Part shown: positions 32,246-44,122 of the stretch, in pieces
Layout: each line of letters begins with the position of its first letter
Numbering within the stretch: position 1 is the stretch's first letter
Assembly (NCBI GenBank): GCA_036583965.1
Contig: JAZBQD010000025.1
Coordinates: 11,858,300-11,922,299 of the forward strand
DNA length: 64,000 nt
Reading direction: 5' to 3'
Source: Prunella strophiata
Lineage: Eukaryota; Chordata; Aves; Passeriformes; Prunellidae
Translations under genes and position numbers: made by a program
Notes under the pieces: model-generated
What the model was told of the DNA's origin: nothing
Databases searched by the model: none
Seen by the model: the letters and a program-made list of their open reading frames with translations, nothing else

Positions 32246-35200
32246 TTACTTCTTCACGATCTGAATGACATCTTCATGCTCCATCATATGGGTTAAGCCC
32301 ACTCTTTGAGGGCTGTACTTTGTGCTTGTCCCCTTTGAAGCAAAAAGGGGGAAGAAGGGATTAGAAGACCAGTCAGAGACACCTGAAGACAGGGATTCCA
32401 GTTGCTGTCTAACACTTACCCACACCAAGGCATATTTGAACTGGCTGGCTAATGACCTGTGAATCCGATGGCACTGAAAGACAGACAGGCAGAAGTTGAA
32501 GTATTTACATTTACCACTTTGCAAACAACTTTTTCAATACTCAGGAATTAAAAGAAACTCAAGTCTATGCCAGAATTTACAATAAAGACTTTAAGAGCTA
32601 GTTAAAAGCACTTGAAACCATACAGAACAGACACAGGAATCACCAGCCCACATAAAGCCCCATTCCATTGTTTCCATGTGCTTTTTCACTGGGCTGCATT
32701 AAATAATTACTGCTTAAACCTTTTACAGCAGCTGTGAAAGAAACCTGAGGCAGATAAAAGGCAACAAAAGGAGAAGCACAACCTAACACTGACATGTCCT
32801 GAGCTTTATGGAGCACAAATCACAGCAGGTCCAGGAGGAACTGCCTTCAGCACACAGGGAAATGTAAAAGATGCAGGAAAATTACCACATGTTCCACAGA
32901 GGCCCCTTTCCGTAGAATAATGGCATCTGTAAAGTCTGGTCTCTCTGTGGAGAAGCAGAAGGTGGGGAAAAAACATTGGATTTCTATCAAGTGTGTTCTA
33001 AAATGCTGACACCATCTCACATCACCTTGTGCTTACTACTCCCAAATTCCTCCTTCCTGCTCCCAGACAGAACAGGGATCCAGTACCTAAAAGCATCAAA
33101 TCAGCTCTCCACTCCCCACAAGTGCAATTACCCACTCCACACAGTCAGCACCTTCCTCACAACCCACCTGGTCTGACTCCATCCCAAAACCTTGACTTAA
33201 GAGAAACAAAACCACCCAAGTCAAAACACAGCTGCTCAAGGAAAAACCAAAATCCCCAAGATTTCAGAGCCTAACAAGCTCCTTGATCTCCTCACATCCA
33301 CCCAAGTTCAGCTGCTCACAACCAAACAGAGCAAGTTATAGATGTGCCTTCATCACTGGGAGAAGCTGCAAGTGGGTTATAAAGCAAAAAGAGGATCAAA
33401 GGCACCTCCAAGGGCATGGGAATGACCAAATTTCTTGCAGCTAGGAACAGGAAACTTCTTCTGGGCTCATCACAGGGTGCATAACAAGGTAAAAGCTGTG
33501 GAACTTGCACACTTTATTCCCTTATATCTTATGAAAAGATATAAGACTTATGAAAATTCAGCTCTTGTAAAATACAACAGGAAGGCCATGCTGGGAATCC
33601 CCACATGGCAGGATCAGACAGAGCAGGAAGCATTTCCCAAGAGCTGAAAGATGATTAGGGAGGGTGTAACTCCAGCATTTCCAAGGCACCAGCCCTGCTG
33701 GCAGCCTGTCTGGGGTCACTTACGTCCCCTTTTCTTGGTGTAGATGCAGGTGAGTGCCAGGTACTCCCAGAGCTTCTCCAGCAAGTAGTCCAGGTTCAGC
33801 TTCATGCCACAGCTGCAAAACACCAGGATCATCTGTTTACTGCTGCTGTGATTTAGGGATCCAGAAGAACAAGGTGAAATGTCTTTATTAAATTGCTGGA
33901 GAATGAGGGGAAAGTCTTTAATGAGGCAAGGAAAGGAAAAACACAAGGTAAAATGACATTAAACTGAAGGAGGGCAGGGTTAGATTAGATATTAGCTAGA
34001 AATTCCTTACTAAAGGGGTGGAAAAGCACTGGAACAGGTTGCACAGAGAGTTTCTGTCTGCTCCATCCCTGGAATTGTTCAAGGCTAGGCTGGATGGGGC
34101 CTGGAGCAAACTGATCTAGTGGAAGGTGTGAGATGAGCTTTAGGGTCCCTTCCAACCCAAACCATTCCATGATTCCAGAAGGGTGAACAGCTTTGAACCA
34201 GCAAAGCCCCAACAGATATATCAGCACTTCTAAGGAAGCAAGCCACATTGTTTGACTCTGTCCTGCCTCTCCAGGGGAAGGAAATCTGGGAAAAGCTGCA
34301 CAGCAGCTTTGCTTCTCACCCCAGCAGCCCTGGGAGAAGTCCCTTCCTGGAGAAAGGGGTGTGAAATGAAGCCCACAGCAGGCAGAGCAGCAGAAAAGGC
34401 AACGTGACAACTCCTACCTGATGACAACACTGTGGGGCCTCCGAGCAAGACGATCCACCTCCTCCATGGAGATCTGGTCAATCTTGTTATAAACCTAAAC
34501 CAAAGGGAAAACAACACAGCCCTTAGCAAGGCAATTCAGCAACATGTGCAAAGAACAAGGGAGCTCCAGCACCTGAAACAGAAACATGGATCTTGTCAGA
34601 AGATAAGCCAAGACTCTCAGTAAAACAAACTATTAAAATTCAGAAGCCTGGATATAAATTTTGGCCTTTTAAAATTCTCCCTTTGGGATGACTTGGAACA
34701 TGTTCTTTGATTTCATACAGACCCAGGGGCTACAAACAGAGCCCTGAAGGGACCTCTGGCACACAAGGGATGTGAAAAGTTAAGCACAGAGCTGGCAGCA
34801 GGGGAGTTGGAGGCTCCACACGTGGGAGCAAAGCTCCAGCACCAGGATTGGAAGCTCTGCTGCTCCAGGGCAGCAGCAGCCACAAGAGGGCCCAGGGAAC
34901 ACACACAGCATGGCTGCACATCCAAAGCCTATAAAAAAACTCCCTGTTGAGCTGTTTTCCACCTCTTAAACCCCAAATCGTTACTGTTTTAGGAGCCAGG
35001 AACAAGGGCATGGAGTAATAGGACAAGGGGGAATGGCTTTAAATTGAGAGGGCAGGGTTAGATGGGTAATTGGGAAAAAAGTCTTCCCTGTGAGGGCAGG
35101 GAGTCCCTAGCACAGGTTGCCCAGAGAAGCTGTGACTGCTCCTGGGTCCCTGGAAGTGTCCAAGGCCAGGCTGGATGGGGCTTGGAGCACCCTGGGATGG

Positions 35201-38200
35201 TGGAAAGTGTCCCTGCCCATGGCAGGGGTGGAATGAGATGAGCTTTGAGGTCCCTTCCCACCCAAACCATTCCATGATTCTGTGAAGCTCCAACATTTCC
35301 TTTGGCACAGAAAAGAGATGCTGGGTGTGACAGAAGCCAGGCTGCCCAGGATACTCACATAGAGACATGGCATGTAGACCCTGTTTCCTACAATGACATC
35401 AATGAACTCATCAGGGGAACAATCCTCTCTGAACAGGACCTCAGCATTGAAGATTTCTGAGGTGGACACTGTCAAGGCCCAAATCCCAACACACCACACA
35501 GGCTGAGCTGCCTGGTGACAGCCTGTTGCCAAACAGCCAGCACAAAAGTGACACCAAGGCTGTCCCACAGGAGGAAGCACTTGAACCATGAGCTGCTGAT
35601 GGGTCTCCCATTTTAGGAAAGGATACTGTATTCATGGAGGATGAGCTGAACCAACTTCTCAGAGCACTGAGTCAATGTGACAGTGGAGTTGAAGGAGATG
35701 CCTCCACCCTTCTTGGGCTGCAGGAGGCAAAAAAGCAATGTAAGAACATTCTGCAAATCCCACAGCCCTCTCAGCCTGTCCAACACAAGGGACAGCACAG
35801 AGTGAGCTCAGCTTTGAGCAGGCAGGCAGACAAGCTGTGCCTCCAGGAGCTCAGGAAGCCTCACCTTGAAGTAGATATTTGGTTTGCTCTTGTTCAGCCG
35901 GATTCCTACAGATTCCAGTTCTTTCTCCAGCAATGCCCTGCAGGGACACAGCACCTGTGAGGCTGAGCATGGCCAGGTGACACCCAGACCTTTCCCTTTC
36001 TGATTCTTGTGTTGATACAGCCCTGCCCCAAGCCTAAAACCCCTCAATGCAGTCAGAGTCTGTGGTGGAAATCCAGGTTGACATTCCCATCTCTGACAGC
36101 CGTGCTGCAGGAATGACCCTTCAGCTGAGCACCCACTCCAGTCAGCAGGATGCTCCTCATGGAATACAACCCCCATCTCACACTCAGTAATTAATTCCTC
36201 ACTCCCCAGGTGCTCTCCACAATTCCTCAGGGAGCTGGCATGTTTCCAAGCCCAGAGCCAGCCCACACTCACCTCTGCACCTCTCCCTTGGTGGCATCCA
36301 GCATCATGATAACAACATCTGCTGTCCTGGCCACAGCGATCACCTGCCGGCCCCTGCCCTTCCCTGGGGAGACACCAGGGGGATGCACATCAGCAAGAGC
36401 AACCTGCTGAGCTCTCTGACACATGGGGACTCCTGCCCCATGCAGCAGCTTGAAAGCAAGGAAAGAGGTCCTGCAGTGCTGTTCTGGCTGCAGTCAGCTG
36501 CTGGGAGCCCTGGCAGCAGCAGCTCCAGGCAGCACAGAGGAGATCAGTGCCAGAAGGTGCCTTAGGGAGCACAGACACTGTTCTAGTGACCCAAGGGAAT
36601 GGCTGGAGATGTGTCAGGGAGGGTTAGGTTGGGTATTAGGGAAAGGTTCTTCCCCCAGAGGGTGTATGGGCACTGACCAGGCTCCCCAGGGAATGGGCAC
36701 AGCCCCAAGGCTGCCAGAGCTCCAGGAGGGTTTGGACAACACCAGGCACAGGGTGGGATTGTTGGGGTGTCCTGTGCAGGGCCAGGAGCTGGACTGGATG
36801 ATCCCTGTGAGTTCCTTCCCAAATGTTCCATGACTCCCTGATTTCCTAAGCTATTTTCAGAGACAACCAGCCAATGAGGACAATGACAACACAGAGAGAC
36901 AAAGCCAACATCTCTTCCCAGAATCAGGAGTCATGGGAGGACTGGCAGGAACTCAGGGAATTACTCAAACAAGGTTAGTGTTTAGCTGTAATTCTCCCTC
37001 TGCCTCTCCATCATCTTTCTAAAGATTCCCTCAGTACCAGAAAACAGATGAGCCACTTAACACTCAGGCAAGGATGTGAGAAGTGACTGGCTTGCTTTGG
37101 CTCCCACCTCCAGAAAACCATCTTTGTGCTACATATAGACCCTTCTGTGGGCTCAGGGACAGGAATCGTGCCTCACATAGGCTCAAGGACTCAAAAATGT
37201 GGAAAGACAATGTAGGAACCTTTGGCCCAGGAAACCTGTGTGTATCTGAGACACCCAGGGGCACTACTGAGGGCAAATCCCTCCTGCACATGAACACAAA
37301 CATGAGCCAACCTTGAGCTGCTCCTTCGATGATTCCAGGCAGATCCAGCAGCTGAATATTGGCTCCTTTGTACTGAAAGGGAAATGAAGGATGGAAAGTT
37401 GAAAGCTTCCTGCAGGTCACCTGAGCTGCCCCCAAAGCCCCAGACACGTGCTGGGGGTCCACATCCTGTGGAGAGTGGAATTGGATGGAACTGGCAGGCC
37501 AGGGGAACTCTGCACAAAGCTCATGGCTCTGTCCTGAGGCAAATTCCAGAGCTGTGGGCTGTGCTCAGCAGGACACACAGCCTGCATCAGATCCTGACCC
37601 CCTACAGCATCCTGTGACTGCAGCTGGACAAAGCAGCAGGAAAACAGCACAGCAGTCACACAATCCCAAGTTCAGGGAATGAAAAACAACCCTTCTTTTC
37701 TTGGTCTAATGAGAAAACTCTGTAATGAACAAGTGCCACATCTCTTACTGTGACAGATCAAACTATTCAGGTGTGCTGCAGGTAAAAAAACCCAGGAGAC
37801 ACTCATTCCTAGGATTTGCAAGGCATTGGCTCTCCAGCTGTTGTTGCAGTTCACAGCTCTGCTTGAATGTGTTACATGAAACTCCTTTTCCCACTAATAC
37901 AGTTACTTTCATTATTTAACTCCCCCTTCCATCCTGACCCAGATTTCCTCATTACTCTTGGACACTTTTCAGTTTGATGCCCTTTATCATTTGCTTTACT
38001 GATGGATGCTGAGGTCACCACTAATAAAACCCCTCAAGGATAGGAAGAGCTGCATTTTGTTTTGAAAGTGATCAGAGCACAGATTGCCTCTGTAAAGCTT
38101 CATTAAAAACAAATCTGTCAAGGTTTGCAGCCAGCTGGTCACTGGCACTGACAGTGGTTATACAAAATTCAGCTGAGAATTGTTGTATTGCTCTGGTCAG

Positions 38201-40863
38201 TCCAAGAGCAGCACAAAAATCCTGATCAGGCAGCCAATCCTGAAGAGTTCAGGGAAGTGCTACATCAGCACTGAAAAGTTTAAAGCAAAATTCAGCTTTG
38301 GAGACCTTTGGATGTGCGTGCTCCTTATGGCAGCACAAGAGTGGCTGGTGCAAACACACATTTACCCAGCTGGAGGAGAATCCTGCTTACCTCTATGACT
38401 CCTGGGATGCAGGTCAGAATTCACCCAGCTGGAGGAGAATCCTGCTTACCTCTATGACTCCTGGGATGCAGGTCAGAATTTACCCAGCTGGAGGAGGATC
38501 CTGCTTACCTCTATGACTCCTGGGATGCAGGTCAGCGTGGTGAACTCGTAGGACGCGGCTTCACTGGCAGTCGAGGTCATTAAACTCAGAAACGTGGACT
38601 GAAATGCAAGAGATCAGGCAGGAAAATGAGAAGGTTCAGCAAAACATGCAACACCAAAGTGCTCCTCAGGCTGGGGAAGTTGTGTTGTGGCTCTTCCAGG
38701 CACAGGGACTGAGGTGGTGGCAATGTGGTGGAACTGAAGTAAATCAGTTTTTTTTCTTTGCCTCAGCACTGCTGGAGTTGGGCAAGAACAAGTTTCAGGC
38801 AACAACAAGTTCCACAGGGCAGAGCACACAACATGAAGGAGTGATTCCCCATGTCCAACTTTCAGCTAGATCACAGAATCATGGAATGGTTTGGGTGGGA
38901 AGGGACCTCAAAGCCCATTTCATTCCACCCCTGCCATGGCAGGGACACCTTCCACTATCCCAGGGTGCTCCAAGCCCTGTCCAACCTGGCCTTGGACACT
39001 TCCAGGGATGGAGCAGCCACAGCTGCTCTGGGCAACCTGTACCAGGGCTTTCCCACCCTCATTAGACAAGAATTCTTTCCATTTACCTCACCTGAATTCC
39101 CTCTCTTTCAGTGTGAACCCATTCCTTTTCCTGCCACTACAGTTCCTGACAAAGAATCCCCTTGCCAGCTCCCCTGTAGCCTTTGCAGGCACTGTGAGGT
39201 CTCCACACAACCCTCTCTTCTCCAGCCCAAACTCTCTCAGCCTGAGAGAGAGTTGGGGCTGGAGAAGAATCCTCCACTCCCCAGTCCTCTCCCCAACCTC
39301 GTGGCCTCCTTGCTCCAACAGCTCCACGTCCTCCTCGTGCTGGAGACACCAGAACCCTGCACAGGACTCCAGGTGGGATCCAGAGGAGCTTTAAGGCACC
39401 TCCCAACCCAAACCATTCCAGGGTGCTGTGATCCCAGACCTGCTCTGCAGCCACTGCAAAGCCCAGTGAGCTGGAGACACAGAGCACAAAGCCTGACTGA
39501 CCTTGCCCACAGAAGGAAAACCAATCAGTGCCACGCGGGCATCTCCTGATTTCATCACATCGAAGCCCTCGCCCTTGGCCGCCGGCGACTTGGAGGGCTC
39601 CAGCAGCTGAGCTCTGTACTTGGCAAGCTTTGCCTTCAGCAGGCCCAGGTGGTACTCTGTGGCTGCAATGACACAAACACAACAGCTGGTTGGCAGAAAG
39701 TTGCTGGTGATTCACTCCTGGCAGTGAGAGCCTCCCTGAAAAGGAAACACTTATGGATTTTGGGCAACGTCTTAAGCACGGTCAGGCACAGAGCTGCTCC
39801 CAGGGTCAGGCACAGAGCTGCTCCCAGCTGTTCCATCACTTTTTGGAACCCTGGGCATTGAGAGCAAACCTTCCAGGGAGCTGCACAGAGTCAAGAGTGG
39901 AGGGAAACAGCCAAAAAGTTCCCAAGTTAAAGGAGCAAGGCAGAGGGAGGGCAGGTGCAGGAATGAAGGGACCAGTTCAGGAGAGAGAGGTCACAGGGGG
40001 AGCAGCCCCTCTTGGAAACAGCCCCTCCTCACACCTGCTCACATTCAGCACCCCAAAATGACCAGATTATTCTCCCTTCCTCTAGTCAACTTTTAAAGAC
40101 ACATTTCAGCCCAGAGCTCACGTGTGAAAGTACTTTACTGCCTTATTCTTAGCAAAACACTTGAATTTACACCTGAACCAGAAAAAAAAAAAAAAAAAAA
40201 AAAAAAAAGGAGGCAGTTGTCTTACTTTGTAACAGATAAGGGCATCAAACCAGGAGCTTACAGATTTATTTCTATTATTTACCACAGCCTACAGCCCCAG
40301 CAGCAGCTCTGGCAGAGCCCACGGGGAGCCCCCAGACCACTCAAACACCAGGAGCCTCCTGTGCCAGCAGGACTTGAGATGTGCCCCCTCTCCCAGCTCC
40401 GGGGGGCTGCGGCTGCAGCACAGGGCAGGAAAAAGCAGCCCCCTGCGCCCTCACAGACCCCAGCCCTAGGGCTCACCCTGCTCCCCGGCTCCCAGCACCC
40501 CCGATCCAGCCCTCTGTCCCCCCAGAGCCCCCCCGGCTTCACAACCCCCCATAGCCCTGACCGGCACCCCGTTCCACAGAGCCCCTCCCAGACCCCACAA
40601 CCCCGAGCCCCCGCAGCCCCCAGACTCTCTCCCAGCCCCCCCACAGCTCGCAGCCCCCCCTGGCCCCAGACTCCCCACAGTCCCCAGTCCCCTCGGAGCC
40701 CTCTCAGCTCCCCCATAACTCACAGACCACCTGTGCCCCCCACACCCCCCAGCCCGCCCGCTGTCCCCGGGTCCCGCAGCCCCCGGCCGCCCCCCGCACC
40801 TTTGTTCTTCTGCGTGCGGGCGATCTCCTTCTCGATCTCCGAGATCTTCTCTAGGATGCCCAT
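32246..40863 (-). CDS. DRG2: DRG2, developmentally regulated GTP-binding protein 2, complete
   Basis: DRG2 is a cytoplasmic OBG-HflX-family translational GTPase that partners with DFRP2 (RWDD1). Thirteen exons join to 1095 bp, exactly 364 codons plus TAA, the family length: 40800-40863, 39502-39662, 38509-38598, 37312-37372, 36273-36363, 35865-35937, 35627-35717, 35359-35456, 34418-34494, 33724-33812, 32886-32944, 32420-32473 and 32246-32332. The protein starts [17 protein letters not shown]. The P-loop GFPSVGKS is split between exons 2 and 3; G3 is [15 protein letters not shown]4 is NKID, and the TGS domain ends IQIVKK. All junctions are GT-AG and every phase closes, with no frame break. Exon 3's donor is tandemly triplicated. 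Introns hold several CR1 copies. Confidence 0.98.
33975..34178 (+). mobile_element. CR1 LINE 3' fragment
   Basis: CR1 blocks: GATTAGATATTAGC, GGAACAGGTTGCACAGAGAG, CAAGGCTAGGCTGGATGGGG and CTTCCAACCCAAACCATTCC. It lies in a DRG2 intron. Confidence 0.88.
35040..35285 (+). mobile_element. CR1 LINE 3' fragment
   Basis: CR1 blocks: GGGTTAGATGGGTAATTGGG, CACAGGTTGCCCAGAGAAGC, CAAGGCCAGGCTGGATGGGG and CCCAAACCATTCCATGATTC. It lies in the DRG2 intron between exons 8 and 9. Confidence 0.9.
36600..36845 (+). mobile_element. Diverged CR1 LINE 3' fragment
   Basis: A CR1-like stretch contains TATTAGGGAAAGGTTCTTCC, GCACAGCCCCAAGGCTG, GGACTGGATGATCCCTGTG and a terminal TTCCATGACTCC. It is more diverged than its neighbours and probably another subfamily. 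Confidence 0.7.
38361..38535. repeat. DRG2: 59-bp tandem triplication spanning DRG2 exon 3 donor
   Basis: Three near-identical 59-bp units start at 38361, 38420 and 38479 (ACCCAGCTGGAGGAG begins at 38364, 38423 and 38482). On the minus strand each unit holds the last 27 bp of DRG2 exon 3, ending GTCATAGAG, followed by GTAAGCAGGAT and 32 bp of intron. Exon-end positions are therefore 38509, 38450 and 38391. Only the first of these, at 38509, keeps the frame into exon 4 (YKGANIQLL). Confidence 0.95.
38872..39385 (-). mobile_element. CR1 LINE fragment
   Basis: Reverse-complement CR1 with GAATCATGGAATGGTTTGGG, CAGGGACACCTTCCACTATC, TGCTCTGGGCAACCTGTACC and AACCCATTCCTTTTCCTG, ending with GTGGCCTCCTTGCTCC and GACTCCAGGTGGGATC. 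It is followed directly by a short plus-strand CR1 3' end (CTCCCAACCCAAACCATTCC, 39386-39435). It lies in DRG2 intron 2. Confidence 0.88.
40175..40790. other. DRG2: DRG2 intron 1: poly-A run and C-rich tract
   Basis: A pure run of about 27 A occurs at 40182-40208. The following 500 bp to the exon 1 donor are strongly C-rich on the plus strand, so the DRG2 pre-mRNA is G-rich here with many GGGG runs and could form G-quadruplexes just downstream of the transcription start. No coding content is seen. Confidence 0.5.
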
Positions 40864-41170
40864 GGCGGGCCCCGCTCCGCGCCCGCCGGAAGCGCCGCCG
40901 GCCCGGCCGTCCGTCCCCGTCACACGTCCGGGCCGCGCCGCACTGCGCGCTCCGGCCGCGCCCCGAGCCCCGCGCCCTGCGTTCCGCCCGCCGCCACCGC
41001 GGGGGCACCGGGAGGTCCCGGGGAGGTGACCCCGGGTGGCGGCGACAGCTGCGGGGACGGGAGGCTACGGAGGGAGCAGCTCAATGGGAAAGGTCTCAGA
41101 AAGCAGGGGAGCCCCTCACCGGGACTGCCTCCTCCCGCTCCGCTAATAAAGGCTGGATCCTGGAAGGACC
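40864..41170 (-). promoter_or_regulatory. DRG2: DRG2 promoter region
   Basis: The stretch immediately upstream of the DRG2 ATG is CpG-rich with no convincing TATA box facing the gene. It is bounded distally by a CR1 insertion. The start site is not resolvable. Confidence 0.5.
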
Positions 41171-41475
41171 GCGGGAGCCGGATCGGGCTCTTGTCCCAGC
41201 ACGCAGCGACAGGACACGAGGAAACAGCCTCAAGGGGGACCAGGGGAGGTTCAGGCTGGGCATCAGGAGGAATTTCTTCCCCGAAAGGGTGATTAGATAT
41301 TGGAACAGTCTGTCCAGGGAGGTTGGGGGAGTCCCCATCCCTGGAGGTGTTCACAGAAAGACTGGATGTGACACTCAGTGCCACCAAGTGAAAAGGTGGG
41401 GATCGGTCACAGGCTGGGCTCGATGCTCTCAGAGGTCTTTTCCAGCTTTAATGATTCTGAGAGTCTGTGAATGAA
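41170..41475 (+). mobile_element. CR1 LINE 3' fragment between DRG2 and GID4
   Basis: CR1 blocks: CAGGACACGAGGAAACAGCC, GTTCAGGCTGGGCATCAGG, ATTGGAACAGTCTGTCCAGG and TTTCCAGCTTTAATGATTCTG. It separates the DRG2 promoter from the GID4 3' UTR. Confidence 0.87.
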
Positions 41476-41594
41476 GGCCATCAGAAGCTGCTGGGATTCC
41501 TGGAGAAGGCCTCAAGGAAGGAGATGAAGCACAGCTATGCCCTGGAACCAGGGAGTGCTGTGGTGGACAAACACACACGGACACAGACCCCTTC

Positions 41595-44122
41595 AACAGA
41601 ATTCATGTTTAATTTCGGACGTTGATCGCTCCACAAAACTCCTCCTCGGCCCCCACACGGACACCCTGCTGCAGCCAGAGTGCTTCAAGAGACACCACAT
41701 CCTCTCCCAAGCCCAAATTCCCCCATTTCTCACCTCTGCCCCCCAAATCCTCCCCCGGGCCATTCTCTCTCACCACACCACGACGTACAGAACATCTCCC
41801 CTCAACTCAAACAGGTCAAAGAAAAGCAAAAACCAAAGCAAAGGCCTTTGAGGAGGGGAAATCCACACACCAACAGCCCCTGCAAAACCCTCAGCTCCAC
41901 AACCTGCTCTGCACCTGCCACACATCACAACCAGACATTCTGGATCTGAGCTGAAATTCCCTTCAGGATGGTGGGAAGGCAGGCACAGAGCAGGAAGCTC
42001 TTTCCACACCCTTCTCACAACATATCAAGTCTTAAAAAAACCCACCCAACTTCGCTGGTTTAGGGATAGTTACACATGTTAAACACCCCAGGACCATCCC
42101 TAACTCAGCTTCTGCCAACAAACAGGGTTAATTCAACTAAACCACATCAGAAATCCAAGTGTCCCACTGGCAGTGACAGCCCTGGGGAGCACAGGGACAC
42201 ACAGGGACAATGCTGCCACCACCAGCATTGCACATTCAGCTCCAGAGGGCTGGGAAGAGCCATTGGAGCTGGGTCCCTGCACTCACACAGCACCTGGGAA
42301 GGAGGTGTCACCCCCACACTTGGTCACAGTGGAGCAGCACCACTGGTTTTCACCTCTAAAACCAGGACATCTCCCAGCACCATCCGTGAGGAAACCCCTC
42401 TCCTCCAAAGGGGCTGAATTTCTCCGAGAGGAAGCAAATTAAAATGGGAACACACTTCCCAAGTGCTCTGCTCACAGCCCCAAATCACCTCAATGCTGTC
42501 CCTGCACATTCCCCAGCACCAGCACACAGTGCCTGGAAGGGCCAGGTCTCTCCCTCCTCCCCAGATCTCTGTCCATGGGGAGAAGGATTGATCCACGGAG
42601 AGCAGCACACGCGAGGCGGGTGAACTCCACATCATCTCCTGAGACCAAGCACTCCAAACCCCAACCTGGGACAGAGGAAAGGGCTCTCCAAGCCCTGAAT
42701 CTTCCTCTTTAAGGCTTAAACAAGCAAGAACTGCTGCCAAAAGGGAAATTACTTATAAAGCAGCAAAACCCAAAGCAAACCTTGTGCTGGCAATCCCCTC
42801 TCCCAGGTGGAAAATCCATCCTCAGCACCAGCAGTACCACTCATCTGCCTGGAGGAAGCTGGGCTTTAAAACAGCCAGAAAAAAAGGCAAACTAAACTCT
42901 CACAAAGCCCCACAGGTGGGGCTGACAAGGTAAAAACACAACTGAGGCCAAGTTTTAAAGTGTCTTTAAAAAAAACCACCCCACACGCACACACACACGC
43001 TTTGGCACAGGAGCCTTAAGTTATGTCACTTGGAACATTCAGAGTCAGAGGGAGCTACTGAGAAGGGTTATTTTTTTAAACTCTTTTCTTGTTTTTCCTT
43101 GTAAAAAGGTGTCAAGCAGTGGTGGTGAAGCATGAAGGGGGAGTACAAACGTTGAGCGGGCCCAGGGTGACGCTGCTCAGCGTTTGTGGTCTGGTTAAGT
43201 TCCCAAAGCTTAGCTGGATACAGACACAGATATAAAAACACAGACATTCCTGGTTTTCAATGTGAAAACAGGTAACATGGAATCCAGTACTTGTGCATTT
43301 GCCATAGGGTCCTTTGGAAAAGGAACCATAAAAATAGATATATTTTTTTTAATAAAAGTTTTTTTTTTGTCTTTTTTTTTTTCCTAACTTTTTTTCTTTT
43401 TACCCTTAACTTAAGTAAAGAGCAAATATACACCTATAAGCAGAGTTCAGATCCACTTTACTGAGAGCCTGGAAGTCCTTACATCAAATTAATTCCCAAT
43501 GGCATATCCAGACACAGGAACAGCTCCCAGCTCCAAAGGGCTGGTGTTCCTGAAAGATCTGCAGCTCCAGCTAACCTTGTTAGCCAGCAAAGCCTCATTC
43601 CAGCCTTACCTCAGCCAACACTCCCCAACAGACTCCACAGCTGAGCCTCGCACCCAGGACCTGGCTCTGGGAACACCAGAGCTGGAAATCTGGGCAAGAA
43701 ACCTGAATCCTGGTGATTTCAACCCACATCAGGATATAACAAGGGAAATATAAGCCTTGAGCTTACATTTCCTTATTATTATTTAGAGGCCAGAGCACTG
43801 ATTCCAGCTACTGAGAAACAGCTTCCAGAGGAGAGCCGGGAGGAACTTCAGTGACAGAGAAACGAGCTGTGCAACAAGAAAGTGCATTAAAGTAGCTTAA
43901 AACCAGAGTAAAGATCAAATGGCCACTCGACAGGAGGGAGAATCAAGCTCCAGCAGCTCCTCGGGCTGGGTGAGTTAACATCCAGGCTCTCTCTCACTCT
44001 CTCTCGAGTCCAAGGGCAGGAGAGAAGCGTGCATTCCCGTGCTCCCACAGGGACACAGTTCTCCTGGCAGGCCATGCTCTCCTGCCCCTTTGCTTCTGGG
44101 CGTTGTCAGACGTGGGCAGCTG
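41595..44122 (-). other. GID4: Probable GID4 3' untranslated region
   Basis: About 2.5 kb follow the GID4 stop with no exon-like coding sequence. A minus-strand ATTAAA (plus TTTAAT, 41608-41613) is a plausible polyadenylation signal. T-rich tracts lie at about 43345-43400. A long 3' UTR fits the gene, but its end is inferred. Confidence 0.45.

Noticed and set aside
38298..38516. 72-codon plus-strand frame made of repeated [18 protein letters not shown] units
   Set aside because: It is the antisense translation of the triplicated DRG2 splice-donor unit.
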